Origin: Marsupella aquatica
Taxonomy: Eukaryota > Marchantiophyta
Direction: 5' to 3'
Assembly: GCA_973895155.1 (NCBI GenBank)
Contig: OZ316893.1
Location: forward strand, 6,324,001 to 6,388,000
Length of the DNA: 64,000 bases
This document shows positions 47,201 through 59,000 of the stretch, piece by piece. The position numbers were made by a program, and so were the translations under genes. How positions within the stretch are numbered: the stretch's first letter is position 1; every line of letters begins with the position of its first letter. Under the pieces are notes generated by a model, which was not told where the DNA came from, did no database searches, and worked only from the letters and a program-made list of their open reading frames with translations.

Positions 47201-48499
47201 ACGATCACAGTCCCAGACATTTCCTCCCTCCTGATCATCAAGTATGCCCTTCACAGCCATAGAATCCCCTGTCTACTTGACCTCTGACTCCCACATGCCC
47301 CAACAAAGCAAACTGAGACTTGGCTCAATAGAGGAATACCCACCTCTGCCTGAACTGCTCCCTGCAGCAGAGCTGTCTTCTCTAAAGAAATTCAAAATAG
47401 AATTTTGAGATGGAAACAGATCACGAGCATCAGGCTTCCTTGGTCTCCCCTTCTTCCCTGCCCTCGGTGCAGCCTGGGTACTGGTCACAACGCTCTCAAG
47501 TGCATCCATATGATCCCGACTCACCAGGTGTTATCTTAAATTGTGTTCCAAATTGGATTTCTTAGGGCACATGTCAGTATGTAGCTTGCCACAGACTGTA
47601 CATCTGACCTTAAACAAGAATGACCTTTGTGAAAATGTTGGATCAGTGGGAGATGGTGTGATAGTAAACACTTCTACCATCCCACCTACCTCTGCATTCA
47701 ACTTTCCCACTATTTCCACCCCAGCCCCTATTTGCATACTATGATCAAACAATGGCTGCTGTATAGTGTCAGTAGCTATCACCAGAACTCCAGGTAAACC
47801 CCTTCGCTTACACCAATTCTCCTTGTGTTTAGGGTTGGTCAGGTGCTTTGTCTTGAAATTGCTAAAGCAGTTGGCAATGGACTTGAGGACCTGCATGTGA
47901 ATTGGCTGCATTCCCATAAGTCTCCCTACACTCTAAGCACTCTAGATGCCCTCGACACTCCCCTCCCTCATCCCACGCCCGCACTCTCCACTTGTGGTCA
48001 CCGAAGCCCTTCTGGTTTACCCAGGATCGTAACTTCAACCACTCATCATTCCAGGTCTTTGATGCAACCTCAGACATGAGGTGAGACTCAAAGGAGCCTG
48101 TCACAGGCTGTACAGTAGCCTGTACTGGCACCCCTTGAGTTTGTCCTTGAGACAATGGAGGCATACCTGCCACATTGGACACAGTGGCAGCAGATGAATG
48201 AGAGGAACCAATAGTGACCCTCTCAGGAGGCAAGGCAAGTGAGGGTAACTGTGCAATCACATAAACTGTCCCTTGAAGTTCAGTCACCCCAACCGTCTGA
48301 AAAGCGACGAACTCGACCACTCAGGCAACCTCTCATCCCAAAAATCAAAGTCAAACTCTACTGCACCAACACATTTGGTACGGAAGTCTGCCAAAGTCTG
48401 CCCTTCTTTGAAGGACATGACACAGATTGGCGTATCAGGCTTTCCTCCCTCCTCACCCTTTTCTACCAATCTGACAGAGCTCATGCCTAGGTTTGCCAT
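44290..48499 (-). pseudogene. Unclassified transposase, interrupted by a MITE
   Basis: Consecutive minus-strand frames form one large protein: 48499-48284; 48320-47862, with a C2H2-like finger (CRGHLECLECRETYG, continuing SNFKTKHLTNPKHKENWCKR in the frame of 47917-47531); 47524-47273, basic AT-hook-like (RAGKKGRPRKP); 47260-46370, with FRHKQCHRVSINGGGFQNL, KAFSQAMFQFGGRQVAHCFQ and NLGGPGMKT; 46147-46008; 45751-45013, with GHASDGDACRRKLM, HNGKKAINPLD, HGLHWDDVNRTDRQNW; and 45000-44290, with LGSDCWEIFFSKVGG and an acidic tail. The Asp/Glu blocks and zinc finger suggest a DDE-type transposase. I recall similar proteins in algae, cnidarians and non-seed plants but cannot name the superfamily. The MITE at 45752-45999 splits THC from RDSVG. 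The frame changes elsewhere may be introns or decay. Confidence 0.6.
45752..45999. mobile_element. MITE, family 1, copy B (248 bp)
   Basis: Inverted relative to copy A. It begins CTCGGGGGGTCACTATATG and ends cacttccatggaagtgacccctccgag (given here as a short end motif: gtgacccctccgag). Perfect 8-bp target duplication tgcaatgt (45744-45751 and 46000-46007). It sits in a coding exon of the transposase. Deleting it with one target copy rejoins the frame (THC to RDSVGPLLGHASDGD). Confidence 0.93.
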
Positions 48500-49054
48500 G
48501 ATGGACAGTTATACAGGCTGTGAAAGTGAGGGACAGGGATCAGGTAGATGAACCTGTCATACAATAATGGACAGAGATGGAAAAGGATCAGGACTCGTTT
48601 CAACCATTCACAACTAGCATAATTCACTCAACTCTAAACTCAATCCATTGCAATGAATAAAACACTTCAGTGAGTCCACTTTGTTACAGTCCATTTTCAT
48701 TTAACCAAGTACTTAAGTCCATTTCATTCAACCAAATACTTAAGTCCACATCATTCAACCAAGTACTTAAGTCCATAGCATTCAACCAAATACTTAAGTT
48801 CATATAATTTAGGTTGCCTTATGGGTCCACTCCAAAAAAGGCGAAAGTTATAAGATGTGTCTAGTCATGGGTACTAGGGATATCAGAACCCTCTGGAATG
48901 ACATGGCGATTACAGTAAATCATGCGCCACTGTCCAATGTCCCAGGTGTCTCGGCCCCTCATCCCTCTCCTCAAGTGCCTGTCTGCTGTTGGTCCTTCAT
49001 CACGACACCATGCACGAGGGCATCTACGACATTGGACAAAATCCCAAATGCCTC
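48500..49054. repeat. 27-bp tandem repeat and half-palindromes between genes
   Basis: About 4.5 copies of a 27-bp unit ('acttaagtcca..tcattcaaccaa') span 48688-48806. Near 48531 and 48569 the sequences ggacagggatca and ggacagagatgg match the half-site of the large arrays. Confidence 0.8.
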
Positions 49055-50879
49055 CTAATACTCCTTACAGACCTCACAGTAATGTCGTGGACATATAAGA
49101 GCATCGGGATGTGCATCAGGGTTATCTGGATGGCGAGTGAGAGGCATTTCCCCCAAACGCAGAAGTAGTCAAAGACAGCCCACATGGTAAAAAGAGTAGC
49201 AGTCATCATGAGAACACTGGACCACAAGGGGCTCGTCTGTGCTGGGTCTCAAGGTTCTGCCAAGAAGTCCACAACCAAAACATCTTCCTCTGTTTTGCTG
49301 ACAGAGGTCACAAAGCCAAGCTGCAGCCCAATCATGTCCTCTGGAAATGACAATGCACTCACATGTAGGTCCATGGCCATCTTCTTCATTGGGGTTGTGG
49401 CCATCAACTACATAATGAAAATGGCGACCACAAGGGCCATCACAGAACAAAACAGTTCCTCCCTCATCACATTGAAAACAACAAGAGGGATCCATACGAA
49501 GGTGCTCCCTATGCCCAAATCTTGGATCTAGCAACTGACGAGCAATGTGTGCCATGCTGAACAAGATCTGCAAAATTACCTTCAAAAATTGGGGGCAGGC
49601 ATGTGATGTACCAAAAGGAGCAACAGTCCACCAGCAATCACAGCCAGTAGCCTCCACCAGGGGCATCACTTCCCTGTGGGCTCCTTTGATCCATCCTGCA
49701 ATGTGAGCAATGCAGAATTACAAGTCATCAACTTGAATGTGCATCATTATCATGGGCAGAACCTAGACGTGTCCCACCACAGACACAATCATTGATGAAA
49801 TGACAAGTATTCCATGCTAGGCAACCACCCCATGCCATTCTTGCCATGTATTGTGCAAAAGTTTGCACTCTGTTTGAGTCACCTCGCCTACAACGATCAC
49901 ATGTCTGGGTGTGACAATGGAGAGAAGCCTCCAAGAAGACACATTCCTCATCCAGCACCCCAGCTGTCTGTTTAACTAGACGGATACTGTTTGGGACTGG
50001 TGGGGATGTATTCAGCCTTCTATAATGGTTACGAGGCACACTTGGATAGCCCCAAGTGACAGCATAGTCTGCAGGCACGACCCCACTGTGAATCATCTTC
50101 AAATGAAATCGCTCACCCTTTTGTTGATGACCGTACTGAGAGAGTGCGCTGCGAGTCACAACCATCTTCAATGCACCTAGACTGGGATTGTGCTTGTGAA
50201 CTCCAACAAAATGACAAGGCCACAACAAACAAGGGACAAGGATCAACCTTAGCAGGGGCCTCAACAAAACCTCCACACTTCCCGCAATGTATCAATAGAC
50301 CCTGCAGAAAAGAAAGTGAAGTTACTATCTCAACCATTTGAAAATCTTTGCAACAGTTTGCAACAGACAAAGACCTCTTTATTAAAGTGCTTCAACATCA
50401 TGGGACACATATACAGTAAGCTACACCGATTTGCGTCTGATCAAGTTCACACTCCTCCAATTGGCATTTGCTTCATCCTGTTTCATTTTCTCTCTTTCTC
50501 TCTTTCTATTATCTTTTTTTGACTCTGTCTCTGTCAACATTAAGTTGAAAAGGTCTTCTTGCAAGCGGAACCCTACCTTAAGGGATTCACACATCCATTC
50601 AAATGACACAACTTTCAATGTGTGCTTTTGAACTAGACAATTCACTTCAGACCATGACCACTTGGACATGACTGCTGCCCAAGATCCAGCAACAATGTGA
50701 GTGATGTCACTGGTTAGGTCCTTGGATTGGCCACCCTGGCGTTCCTTAAGCTTTGTGCGAAACACTTCAAAACGAGCTCTGGAAAATCCACCTGGAACTA
50801 AGATGGCATTAACATCCCGGAAAATTGGCTTTGACACTATACTAGGCTTGGGTGCAGTCTCAAGCCTACAACCCATCAC
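49055..50879 (-). pseudogene. BRCT + PHD-finger protein, in-frame stop
   Basis: First exon (50879 to about 50430): a BRCT domain resembling the N-terminus of DNA polymerase lambda (KPIFRDVNAILVPGGFSRAR, LTSDITHIVAG, VVSFEWMCESLKVG). Middle exon(s) about 50302-49728, with acceptor ttctgcag, IHCGKCGGFVEAP and CHTQTCDRCRRGD: Cys-rich and needing a frame change. Last exon (from about 49669): an EDM2-like PHD finger with CCFQCDEGGTVLFCDGPCGR-type spacing, CDLCQQNRGRCFGCG, HDDCYSFYHVGC, then an in-frame TGA at 49169-49171, after which the same frame continues with HPDALICPRHYCEVCKEY to TAG at 49055. The stop falls inside the PHD motif, so the copy is probably inactive. BRCT (DNA repair/phosphopeptide binding) joined to PHD (histone H3 tail reading) could be a host gene captured by the neighbouring element, or a host gene next to it. 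Confidence 0.55.
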
Positions 50880-52380
50880 TAAATGCTAAATTGTCACTAT
50901 GGATGTCTGTAATAGAGTGGAGCTTACGTGGGCACTCCAAGTAGGTGGGTAGTACAATCATAAGTCTTTGCACACGTCAAACACAAAAGAGACATAAGAC
51001 TAAAGCAAGGAAGGATAAACATGTTCACTGAAACAGATTGAAACATCACAAATTTAAGCAAAACCTAACAATGATACGGACATTTGAATCCACCAAATTG
51101 GGATGCAGTTCTGTTCAATATACCTATGCTTCTGGATGCACTTTGCCAAGACTTCAGACCTATTGAAGATATTGAACTAAGCAGATGGTACCAAGGTCAA
51201 CCACACAGTACCTGCATGACACAGAAATGGGAACAGACTCAATGTTCATATGTTTCAATAAATTGAAGTGAACTCATCCTACTTAACAGCAAACAAGTTA
51301 CTATTTTGCTGTCCAAATAAATTACCAAATACCTACCTCACAGTGGAAATTTGGTAGTAACAACACTCAAAAATGCCACAGTTGATCCACCTCCTTCAAA
51401 GCTTTTCAATTGCTGCAAAGGAACTACTGTTCTGAAGCCAATCTGCCGATTTCAAGGCGGTCTATGTAATAGAAGACAAGCGGCCAAAGTTCAGAAGCAA
51501 CAACCGGGAAGGGAATACAATCTGACATTTCAATCTAATTGCTTTCGACATAGACAAAAAATCAAATCATTGACAGTTTGACAAAAGCAGGATGCACAGA
51601 CATTCCACAGCAAGGCTCGGATGAAAAATTTGGCGAGAATGAATCTTAGAGCAACAAGCATTAAGGCAACAATGCTGGAGCACATTAAAAAGCAAAGCAT
51701 TCTAGCAGTGATTATGCATGCAGCAAAACAGCAACAGGCAACTTCGTCACTACTGTGGTAGAGACTACATAGACATACAGTCAACGCATGCAAGAAAGAG
51801 AGAGGTCATTCCAGAATAGAAACAAAACAAAAGAGAATGTCCAGTCTTGAGAGAACTAAAGAAACTCGTATTGAGTTTAAGATTATAGATTGTTGTCCTG
51901 CAAAGGGGTGAAATGCGCCGACAAAGGATTCAACCAATAAGTACAAAAGAAACGAGAACAAAGGGGAGATTGAACGGTTACTAGTTCTAGCGGGAGCCTT
52001 TACTGAGAACGGCCGGAATCGAATGGTGGTGAAATCAAACCATGTGTTGTCGTTAAAAGTTGTAGGGGGGAAAGAGAGAGGAGAGGACGTGAGTGCAAAA
52101 AAGCTACAAATATGAAAAATGACCGACACGGACCGGAGGGCAGCTGATTGATTGGCAGTGTCTCGATATGGACTCCCTGCACAGCGCAAAGCAGAGCTGA
52201 AGAGGTGAAGGATAGCCAGCGCAAAGCATACAAGGTGAGGGATGGCCAACCGCAACACTCATTCATACCTTCTGATGACGAGCTACAACTCAATGGCGAG
52301 CTACAACTCAATGGCGATGGCAACAACGAGAAGCGATGGTGGACAGAAACTCAACAGCAGCGGCAAGCAACCTGGTGGCG
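50880..52380. other. No recognisable gene
   Basis: Upstream region of the BRCT/PHD gene. Short open frames only. The promoter should lie here, but no clear element is seen. Confidence 0.4.
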
Positions 52381-52384
52381 GCGA

Positions 52385-52690
52385 GTAGCACTCACAAGGC
52401 GGTGGCGAGCAGCAATGTGCGATGGTGGCAGTAGCAAAAGGAGATGGCAAGTAGCAGCAACAACAATGGCGAGCAGCACTCACAAGGCGGTGGTGAGCAG
52501 CAATGTGCGATGGTGGCAGTAGCAAAAGGAGATGGCGAGCAGCAACAACAACTATGGCAAGCAGCACTCACAAGGCCACCCGGCAAGCAGAAATGTGCGA
52601 TGGTGGCAATAGCAAAAGGAGATGGCGAGCAGCAGCAACGACAATGGTGAGCAGTAGCAACGACAATGGTGAGCAGCAGCAATAGCAATC
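52385..52690. repeat. 88-90-bp tandem repeat, GCA/GGC-rich
   Basis: The phrase 'gcgatggtggcagtagcaaa' recurs at about 52420, 52508 and 52598, with internal trinucleotide-like 'gcgagcagcagcaacaac' blocks extending to 52710. Open frames here (Gln/Ser/Asn-rich on +, Cys/Leu-rich on -) are by-products. Confidence 0.85.
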
Positions 52691-52699
52691 GAAGATGGT

Positions 52700-53329
52700 G
52701 AGCAACAGCAGCAGCAGCATCATCAATCAGCTTTCCTCCTCAATCTCGCCCGAGCATCAAAATGCTTTCCTCCTCTCGCCCGAGCTCACAAGCGGGAAAA
52801 GCTAGAGTGTGGCCTCCTCCCGCACAAGCTCGATGGACCCCCTCCTCCCTGCGCAAGCTCAATCGCCCCCCTCCTCAGTCCTTACTATGACGGCCGCCCT
52901 TACCCAAGGCATTGCAGTGCGTTGGATCCAAAAACCCTAGAGATCCAACGGCTGCTAATAACTGTGTCAAAACCCCCCAAAACACCCCTCGCCAAATTTC
53001 AAACTATACTCGTTTCAAATTGGGGCTAAACCAATACACTCCCCCTCCTCCCGTGCCCACAAAAACAATTTAAACCTAGTATGATGCCCCCAAAAACAAT
53101 TTAAACCTAGTATGATATAGTATGATATTAGTAAGGGTACTACATAATTGTGTCTTGCTAGTCTCAAAAATTGGAATGAGTTGAAATGGACAAGGCGACT
53201 TCAAAACTTAGTCTCCAAACTCATTGACAATTGTTCATCATACTTCCTAGAGAATCCAGGTGTAGCAATTGGAAGGTGCCACATGTGCCAATTAGCAACT
53301 GCCACATGTCGCATGAAAATGTTATACAT
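52700..53329. other. Non-coding, short direct repeats
   Basis: 'aacaatttaaacctagtatg' occurs twice in succession (about 53067 and 53095). Otherwise C-rich then AT-rich sequence with no gene. Confidence 0.5.
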
Positions 53330-53536
53330 AAAACCCCTAACTTACCTAGACGCCTTCCATGGAAGGCAACCCTATTTATTGGGGCCTATAGTTCTTAAAA
53401 GTTGACGAGATAATAAAACAACCCCTATTGTTCTTCCACGAATCTTTGGAAGTCTTCCGCCCAACCCAATTAAAAGGGCCTATACTTCTTCGCACGTGAT
53501 GGGTCACTTCCGCGGAAGTGACCCCCCCCCCCCGAG
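53330..53536. mobile_element. MITE, family 1, copy C (diverged or truncated)
   Basis: The right ~140 bp align with copies A and B ('aaacaacccctatt', 'gaagtcttccgcc', 'gggcctatacttcttcgcac', 'cacttccgcggaagtgacc') and end in a C-run plus cccgag at 53536. The left end is not identifiable, so no target duplication can be scored. It abuts the truncated Copia gag. Confidence 0.75.
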
Positions 53537-53904
53537 CATGGTTTAGACTGAGGGCCCAGGGTCATCAAGAGAGACTTCTTGTACAACCAATCTAAGGCAT
53601 CTTTGCGATAGTACTTCTCTCTTAGGGCCTTGAACAAGGATATACAACCCTCGTAGTCGTCCAGCTTCTTGATGATGTGCGACTTCAAATATAGCATCAC
53701 CGCATTAACAGTGATCACTTGCTCCTGCCTCCATTTTCTCAATGGGATCTCCTCTTCATTGCTAGACTCCTCCCGAGCAGATGGCAGATGATCTAAGCCC
53801 ATGGCACAAAGAATTCCCTTGACTTGCTTCTCCCATAACAAGTAATTTGTGCCCCCATCATACTTTTTCACCTCAAACTTGACACCTCCAAACTTGGATG
53901 TCAT
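53537..53904 (-). pseudogene. Copia-type gag fragment
   Basis: From ATG at 53904: MTSKFGGVKFEVKKYDGGTN, then LLWEKQVKGIL, WRQEQVITVNAVMLYLK, LFKALREKYYRKDALDWLYKK. This is the N-terminal (DUF4219/UBN2-like) part of a Copia retrotransposon gag, with the usual 'F-G-Y/W-W-...-M' layout. It is cut off at 53537 by a MITE copy. No protease, integrase or RT follows. It probably belongs with the LTR at 55743-56079 on the same strand. Confidence 0.75.
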
Positions 53905-53929
53905 CTTTGTCCTCCCGACGTTCTCCACG

Positions 53930-55720
53930 TGTTATTTTTGTGATGCTCCCTATATCCTTTTGTCGCTTTTTTTCTTTCTTCCGTCCCATTAACTCAACTC
54001 CAAATCACGAAAAAATGTTGATTTTCACAAGTTTCCAAAAATCTTAAAACTTTTCACCGCCACGTAGCCCACCAGCCTAGCAAGCCAATGCTGAAATCCA
54101 AAATTGAAACCGAGTTCCGACAATGAACTTTTTCATGTTTTGGTCGGGGTGGTAAAACTCAAAAATTCTCCCCCGTTTTGACCACCCCAGGGAATAACCA
54201 AAATGCCAAGTACCACCTGTCATCGGAAATGCAATTTGATTGGTGCACTGCGTTTCTAGCTTCAATGGCTACGTCCTCGACAAAAAAGATCCAAAAATAA
54301 TTACCGTTTGGACCTCAAAATCTTTGACTAAGGGCCAAAAAACAGCTCTCTGCTTTTTGGGGGAATATTCCCCGCACAGTACAGCATGGCTCATAGGGGG
54401 TCGTTCCCCTTGTCAAAGCAATTAATTTGGAGGGACGGCAGGTCTTGGGAAGCGGCACAACCAAGAGGAAGTCAGGAAAAGAAATTAAAAACTGCCCTTA
54501 AGAGGGTGCTAAGCCCCTTAGCATGAAAATACGGCCCAAAAAGGCGGACGGGCCAAGCGTGGGCGGGGAGTCACCGGGCTCTTGATGAAAGAGAACCAAT
54601 GGGAAAAAGGTTAAAACCAGGCCTAAAGGGGTTGTGAGGCCCCTTATGAAAATCCCGGCCCAAAGAGGCATATAGGGCCAGGCCAGGGTGCGTATGGCGG
54701 GGCAGGACGACGACTGGGGCGGCTGCATACGCAGCCGCGTACTGCAAGAGGGCCAGGCCGGGGTACAAAACCGTCACTGTGAAGTAGCGGCCGGCGATAC
54801 AGGGGCGAGCAAGGGCTAAGAAGCGGGCGACCGGCAGGGCGAGTGAGGTGGCCGCGATGACGGCAAACGCGCCGGCCAGCGCTGCGGGCCGTGGCTGCCT
54901 GTATACGGGAGGGGGCACGAAGGGGGGGTATCGGGGCCGGGAGACTGTGTATACACACACAAAAAGCTCTAAACCTAAGCCAAAAATTGACTTAAAAAGA
55001 AAAATGCTGATTACAATGGCAAAAACCGGCATTCTTACCTTGCTGTTTGATGAGGAAAGTGCCGTTGATGGAAGAATTTTTTTTTTCTTGGATTTTTCCT
55101 CCTTGCCATCAGCAGGTCCTGCAGCACAAAAAATCTCCGCTGTGTCTCCCTTGCTTTGCGTCAAGTGCCAATCTCGGACTTAAAATGACCACCTCACCGC
55201 AATCTCTTCGTTGAGCCGTTGCACTTTGCGTTTCTCCCCCCAAGTCGAGTGTGACATCGAGAAAACCCGCTTCAGCCAAGGCTATGTCTCCATAGCCATG
55301 AAAAAATTCAGAAACGTATTTTTTGCTCGTTGTGTCGTACTCGATTCACCCTTGACAACAAACCAGATACCGAAATGACCAACTTCCCCCGATCTACGAT
55401 TTGAGCTATTGTATGCAACACCTCACGCACCGCCAAGCTCACACCGTCAAAAAAACAATCTCAGGTCCCTCCTCCATCGAAGAAACCGTCCAACACGAAT
55501 CTCTTCTCACAAAAAAATTCCAGAACAACGAGAACTTTGATTCCTCCACACCACGAACTCCCATCAGTGATTTCTTTGCACCGTTAGATAGCCCTTGCCC
55601 CGATCTATCCGTTGAGCCCAACACCTCCAAGATCCACGCAATGGAACTCCATAAAATCCACCGACACTAATCGTTGGAAAAATCATCACGAACACGTCAC
55701 AAAAAATTCTATCGTCACTC
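53930..55720. other. Between Copia gag and primer site: no recognised gene
   Basis: 1.8 kb, much longer than a normal Copia leader, so an insertion or a second element is likely. A GC-rich stretch at about 54660-54950 contains Ala/Pro/Arg-rich open frames in several phases without recognisable domains. Confidence 0.4.
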
Positions 55721-55723
55721 CCA

Positions 55724-55740
55724 GGCTTGCTTTGATACCA
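55724..55740 (-). other. Retrotransposon primer-binding site
   Basis: Minus strand TGGTATCAAAGCAAGCC, matching the initiator-Met-tRNA-type primer site (TGGTATC...) and lying 2 nt downstream of the LTR end. Confidence 0.8.
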
Positions 55741-55742
55741 AT

Positions 55743-56079
55743 TGTTGAACTATGACATCTTCTTTCATGACGATACAATCATTACTCATACCATGCACAT
55801 GTAATCAACACAATCTCTGCGTGGTTCACCTCTTCTCCAAGGCTACGTCCACACAAACACATCAACTTTACTTCAAGAGTAGACGAACACACATGCTCTC
55901 TCTCTCTCTTCCCAAGTTGCTCTATTACAATGAGCAAGCACCACATACCAATGGCTTACACCAGCCCTGGTATATGTACAAGGTCACACACGACTAACCT
56001 AACCTCAACTAAGACCCTAATTGTGGTTAACCTAAGTGCTATAACCTATGAGTCACAAGACTAAGAGCAATCCTTAACA
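55743..56079 (-). mobile_element. 5' LTR of a Copia-type element (337 bp)
   Basis: On the minus strand it starts TGTTAAGGATTGCTC and ends GTTCAACA (5'-TG...CA-3'), immediately followed by AT and the primer-binding site. Contains a CT/GA microsatellite-like tract (about 55897-55908). No second LTR is present in the window, so the element is truncated or interrupted. Confidence 0.75.
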
Positions 56080-59000
56080 TTCCTCCCCTAATGCCCTCCT
56101 CCTCTCCCTTCCCTTGCCATCCATGCCTGATATGGGTCAGGGCATGGAAAGATTTTGAGGTTTTGTGTCAAACTCGACATAATTATTACAACTCCAATAG
56201 GAAGTGCTTTCCAGATTCCATGGCACCACATGCGGCCCACATCATTGATTTCCGTCACAAACACAGAGGTCTATGTTTGCGGTAACTAAGAGACACTATC
56301 ATTCATGATTGATGAAAATGACAATTTAAGTTAGTCACTTATAATTGTTTTTTGAGTTTTCAGAAATGTTGTCTCTATGCTTCTAGGATACGCAAGCATA
56401 CTGAGATGCATTAAACTGTCTCTATGCATAGTAGGTAGGTAAGCTTACCAATATGTATTAAGATAAACTTTTAGCCATAATTTTGTGGCCTGAAGTCTAT
56501 TTGGGGTAAGATTTTTATGCTACTGCCAGCATAAATTAAAAAATGGATTCCTAGTACTTGATCAGCCAGCAAACCTGTGACAGGACAAGATGGTGTACAT
56601 TTTTACTGTGTTAAGAACATTACTGACTAATTATGACACCCTGGAGTCACCAGGTTTTGCTTAGAATACAATGGCCCATATAAGTAGAATCAGATTCCTT
56701 ACAAGCAAAGAAGCATACAGAAGGATGTTGGGGTCCATGAACTAGTTGGAATACAAATAATGATAAGTGTATGGTCAAGAAGGCTTTCCCCCCTCGGATA
56801 TTCAGTCTATTACGCTGCAAGTGTTCACAGACAGAGTTTTTCATTTGTTAAATAGTAAAAGGGGTGATTGACTCAATTATATATACAGGAATAGGTCTTT
56901 GAAAAACAAAAGAAACCCCTTCCAAATTAGGCTGATATGCAACAGAACCAACGTTTGCAATGGACTATAAACAATGATGATTTGTTTCCCCAAGGTCTTG
57001 TAAAGACCAAAATCAGGGTGGCTTTGGTGGGGCTTCCCCAGACATTAGGGGCACTTGTGAACTTTTTCACCAAAGCAAGGTGGAGAGCCACTTCTTGTGC
57101 TATGCACAGATATCTTGAAATGACATCAATAAATGCAAATCCCTTGAATGAAGGAGTGGACACCATACCTTGATGGGGCCAGAGTCCTTGTTAACTATCT
57201 TGAAATGACATCAATAAATGCAAATCCCTTAAATGAAGGAGTGGACACCATACCTTGATGGGGCCCAGAGTCCTTGTAAACCCAACTGCAACATCCACTG
57301 CAACATCCTTTCCGCTCCGTACAAGGTTGAGATTTAAGCGTAGAGGGAATTAGACAAAGATAATGTGTGCCCCATGTATTATAAAGCCACCCTCGATGTG
57401 AAAAGATTAGTTTAGGGTTTAGGGTTTTAGGGTTTAGGGTAATCATAAATGTGCCCAAATTAGTTAAAATGCTGTAGACTAAGATGTACTATCAAGTAGA
57501 GTTTTAAATCAAAATGGACCAAGCCAACATTTAACAGTCTAATATAATTAAGCACAATCAAAAGCTACTCAGTGGGCTTACCATCAATGGAAGCCTCTAG
57601 ACCTTGATTCTAAATGAGTGCATAACTGAAAGTGAAGGAAGAGACACAAAAGAGGGACAGGGGCAAAGATATACCATGGAATGTTTTTCATGCAAGGTTT
57701 TGCTTCTCTTCCAATCTCATTACATGAAGGAATTGAAAATAGGCTAGTTGTTAGGCATTGACTAAGGTCTAGGGCTTTAATCATATCTAAGTCTGACCTT
57801 AATCATAGACTAGGTTAGGTTAACAAAATTACAGGCTATATCTCAAACAAAATTTATTTGATATGACTAACTCAGGCTCATTGTTACACTATATCTCAAA
57901 CAAAATTTAGGGTTTAGGGTTTAACTAACTCAGGCTCATTGTTGCAGAATCCCTTCAGAGATATAGATATAGAGACACAGATATAGAGATCTTGCAATAG
58001 AAACTCACTATGGCGGATGAAAATTCTTCTCCAATAATAGTTACTTTTATGTAAAGTCTCAAACAACTAGGGAGATCTTGCTTTGGGAGACTCACTATGG
58101 CCGGTGAAAATTCTTCTCCAACAGTAGTTACTTTTGTGTAAAGTCCCAAACAACTAGAAATAGTCACACGTTTTACTGGACATCAACGGCAGTAGCAACC
58201 ATTTGTACAAGACAGGTACGAAGCTCGGCCAAAGAGTAGGGTTGCTATGGTGGAACTCTAAGAGAAATGAATGTTTGCATTGTCACCAATTTCTGACAAT
58301 GGGAGTCTAATTTTGATATCTCTGACAAATTACTAATTAATATTATAAATAAGATAAATAAGATAAATAGAAGCCTTGCAGGTCATAGTAGACCAAAGCC
58401 AGTACCATCTCCTGGATCACGAGTGCGTTTTTTGATGCCTTCATGTGTATGCCTAAGATAATGAAATGCCAAAATCAACAACTGAAAGCTGTTCAAACAT
58501 GACTCACGATGCTGCACAAGATAACAAAATCCTAACATCACAGGGTAAGAAAAAACAAAATGCGGAACAAACGTAGATCAAGATTCACTCCATATCTGTG
58601 AAATAGTGACAAGAAAATCAGCAGTGGACACTGGGCTCAAAGCTCAATTCAAGGCAGGCCTACTTTTGTAGATTAAAGATCATCACTTTTCTATTTCCAG
58701 ATATTGTACAAAAGCCAAATCACCTTCCAAGCTGGCCAACCGAATCAAGTCAGTTGGATTCTTGCAGCCGGTGCAAACCTTGGCAACAGGACTGCTGCAT
58801 GGAGTTGCCACACCAAACATTTTGCTAACAGCAATATTCCGACGTGGAAACATCATCAACTACAACTTGCGTATCTAGGAGAGAGCAGACGGCGAGTAAA
58901 CCTACTCATCTTCAAGAATAATCAAAATTACCTTATTACTCTAATTAAAACAAGGCATTGGTAGTGACACATCTCCAGCTGCAAGTGGAACTCATTACTA

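Noticed and set aside
52301-52688. Gln/Ser- or Cys/Leu-rich open frames on both strands
   Set aside because: By-products of the 88-90-bp GCA/GGC-rich repeat; frames are open in opposite strands simultaneously.
54571-55164. 197-codon minus-strand frame
   Set aside because: Ala/Pro/Arg-rich in a GC-rich tract where another minus frame is also open. No domain, and it lies inside a retrotransposon leader region.
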